A stretch of 6,598 nucleotides of DNA from Deltaproteobacteria bacterium (GTDB lineage Bacteria > Desulfobacterota > Syntrophobacteria > BM002): positions 1 through 6,598 of the forward strand of contig JAGFXI010000107.1 of NCBI GenBank assembly GCA_017861095.1. The letters are read 5' to 3'. The translations under genes and the position numbers were made by a program. This document shows, piece by piece, positions 5,391 to 6,598 of this stretch (the stretch's first letter is position 1; each line of letters starts with the position of its first letter). The notes under the pieces are model-generated. The model was given only the letters and a program-made list of their open reading frames with translations, was not told where the DNA came from and made no database searches.

Positions 5391-6598
5391 ATGACTTTTG
5401 GAAGGCAAGTTTACGGGATGCTGGTTGCGGCCACCAAGGCGCATGCAAGATGGGAATACGATGTCTCGATGAGCATCTTGCGAGACAAGAAAAGGCTCAT
5501 TATTCTCGGCCTCATGCTGATACCGATTATCGTGGGGTCGGTGGCATTCGCCACGGAGTTGCCTGCCATCTTGGGAGGCAAGGAGGCATACACCCCTGCT
5601 TACTATACTACCTTCATTTTCCTTGTCTCCATCGCTATCGGGGTTTGCGCCGGCTTGATCACGGGCTGTATCGGCGCGGGAGGCGGCTTCATCATCACTC
5701 CCGCTCTCATGAGCGCCGGAATCAAGGGTATCCTTGCGGTCGGTACCGACCTCTTCCACATCTTTGCCAAGGCCATCATGGGGACCGCCGTGCACAGGAA
5801 ACTCGGCAACGTATCGGTCACCCTGGCCGTGGCCTTTCTCGTCGGCTCCGGTGTCGGTGTCTTGGGCGGCGGTGTCATCAACCGGACCCTCTACGAGACC
5901 AACCCGGTGCTGAGTGACACCTTCATCAGCGTGGTTTATGTCTTCCTCTTGGGGTTCCTCGGGATTTACGCCATGGCCGACTTCCTTAAACTCAGGAAGG
6001 CTGGTGGCGACGTAGGCGCCCACCACGGCGAGAGCCCCCACGGCGCCGAGGTCGCTACCGGCAAGGTGGGACTGCCGGCGAGGCTCCAGGCGTCCAAGAT
6101 CCCGCCGCTCATTACCTTCGACGAGGACCTGGTCCCTGGCGGCAAGAAGATCCCGGGCCTCTTTGTGGCCATCTGCGGCGCCATTGTGGGCTTTGTCGCT
6201 TCCATCATGGGGGTGGGCGGGGGCTTCATCACCTTCCCCATGTTCGTTTACGTTCTGGGCGTCTCATCCTTTACCACCGTCGGGACGGACATCCTTCAGA
6301 TCATCTTCACCGCCGGGTTCGCCGCCATCGCCCAGTACGCCATCTACGGCTTCATCTTCTACACTCTGGCCATGGGCATGCTGCTCGGCTCCCTGATCGG
6401 GGTCCAGGTCGGCGCCCTTACCACCAAGGTGGTCAAGGGGATCTACATCAGGGGATTCTACGCCACCGCCATCATGGCCGGCTTCGTGAATCGCCTCTTC
6501 GCCCTCCCCGGCAAGCTGAGCGACATGGAGATTATCAAGCTCTCCAAACCCGTGGCCAACGGGATCAACACCGCCGGGAGTTGGGTCTTCTTCATTGT
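5391..6598 (+). CDS. TauE/SafE-family membrane permease, C-terminus cut by window edge
   Basis: 402 codons are visible and the frame is open at the edge. TauE/SafE proteins are secondary transporters of the inner membrane, linked to export of sulfite, sulfoacetate and related sulfur anions; the substrate here is not determinable. A 30-residue charged amphipathic N-terminus precedes membrane segments at about 34-54, 73-95, 98-115, 141-163 and 178-198. A hydrophilic loop at about 200-255, rich in His and Gly at its start, follows, and a second bundle starts at 256. The family's internal repeat is clear: GLITGCIGAGGGFIITP (88-104) corresponds to GFVASIMGVGGGFITFP (267-283), each followed by a short helix and VGTD (117-120 and 297-300). 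This protein is longer than the usual ~250-residue family members because of the N-terminal extension and the central loop. It resembles a form I recall from Desulfobacterota, where probably a few tens of residues remain downstream. Its position after two kinase-partner receivers suggests control by that system. Confidence 0.9.
   Translation, partial: MTFGRQVYGMLVAATKAHARWEYDVSMSILRDKKRLIILGLMLIPIIVGSVAFATELPAILGGKEAYTPAYYTTFIFLVSIAIGVCAGLITGCIGAGGGFIITPALMSAGIKGILAVGTDLFHIFAKAIMGTAVHRKLGNVSVTLAVAFLVGSGVGVLGGGVINRTLYETNPVLSDTFISVVYVFLLGFLGIYAMADFLKLRKAGGDVGAHHGESPHGAEVATGKVGLPARLQASKIPPLITFDEDLVPGGKKIPGLFVAICGAIVGFVASIMGVGGGFITFPMFVYVLGVSSFTTVGTDILQIIFTAGFAAIAQYAIYGFIFYTLAMGMLLGSLIGVQVGALTTKVVKGIYIRGFYATAIMAGFVNRLFALPGKLSDMEIIKLSKPVANGINTAGSWVFFI

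Noticed and set aside
5450..5917. 155-codon plus-strand frame inside the permease
   Set aside because: Wrong-frame reading of the permease; Arg/His-rich and without a domain.
5367..6041. 224-codon minus-strand frame over the permease start
   Set aside because: It is antisense to the TauE/SafE gene, with a charged low-complexity product and no start signal.

Overview
This window is a GC-rich bacterial signalling locus linked to a membrane transporter. The protein sequences most resemble those of Desulfobacterota (sulfate-reducing and syntrophic 'deltaproteobacteria'). That affiliation rests on my recollection of the style of the TauE/SafE protein and the kinase sequences, not on a search. No tRNA, rRNA, CRISPR array, IS element or phage gene is visible.

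Layout. The minus strand from 1932 to the left edge carries a soluble hybrid-free histidine kinase with three PAS-type sensor modules (HK1); only its last few residues are cut off. A 311-bp divergent intergenic region (1933-2243) follows. It holds candidate promoters pointing both ways and a 7-bp inverted repeat overlapping the rightward one. Rightwards come four co-directional genes: a stand-alone receiver protein (RR1, 2244-2666), a membrane histidine kinase with a periplasmic double-Cache-like sensor (HK2, 2893-4572), a second stand-alone receiver closely related to RR1 (RR2, 4716-5165), and a TauE/SafE-family permease (5391 to beyond the right edge). The spacers between these genes are long (about 140-230 bp) and contain hairpin-forming sequences, so this is a loose gene cluster, possibly with internal processing or promoters.

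How it may work. HK2 likely senses a periplasmic ligand and phosphorylates Asp54 of one or both receivers. HK1 likely reads a cytoplasmic (redox or small-molecule) signal and may feed the same receivers. Neither receiver has a DNA-binding or enzymatic output domain, and no DNA-binding regulator is encoded here. The output must therefore be protein-protein interaction, a phosphate sink, or a regulator encoded elsewhere. The adjacent TauE/SafE permease, a family tied to export of sulfite and organosulfonates, is the natural candidate for the controlled activity, but nothing in the sequence proves it.

Start codons. GTG starts with good Shine-Dalgarno sequences were preferred for RR1, HK2 and RR2 over longer reading frames. 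The two receivers share the same arrangement of Shine-Dalgarno site and GTG-GAG start.
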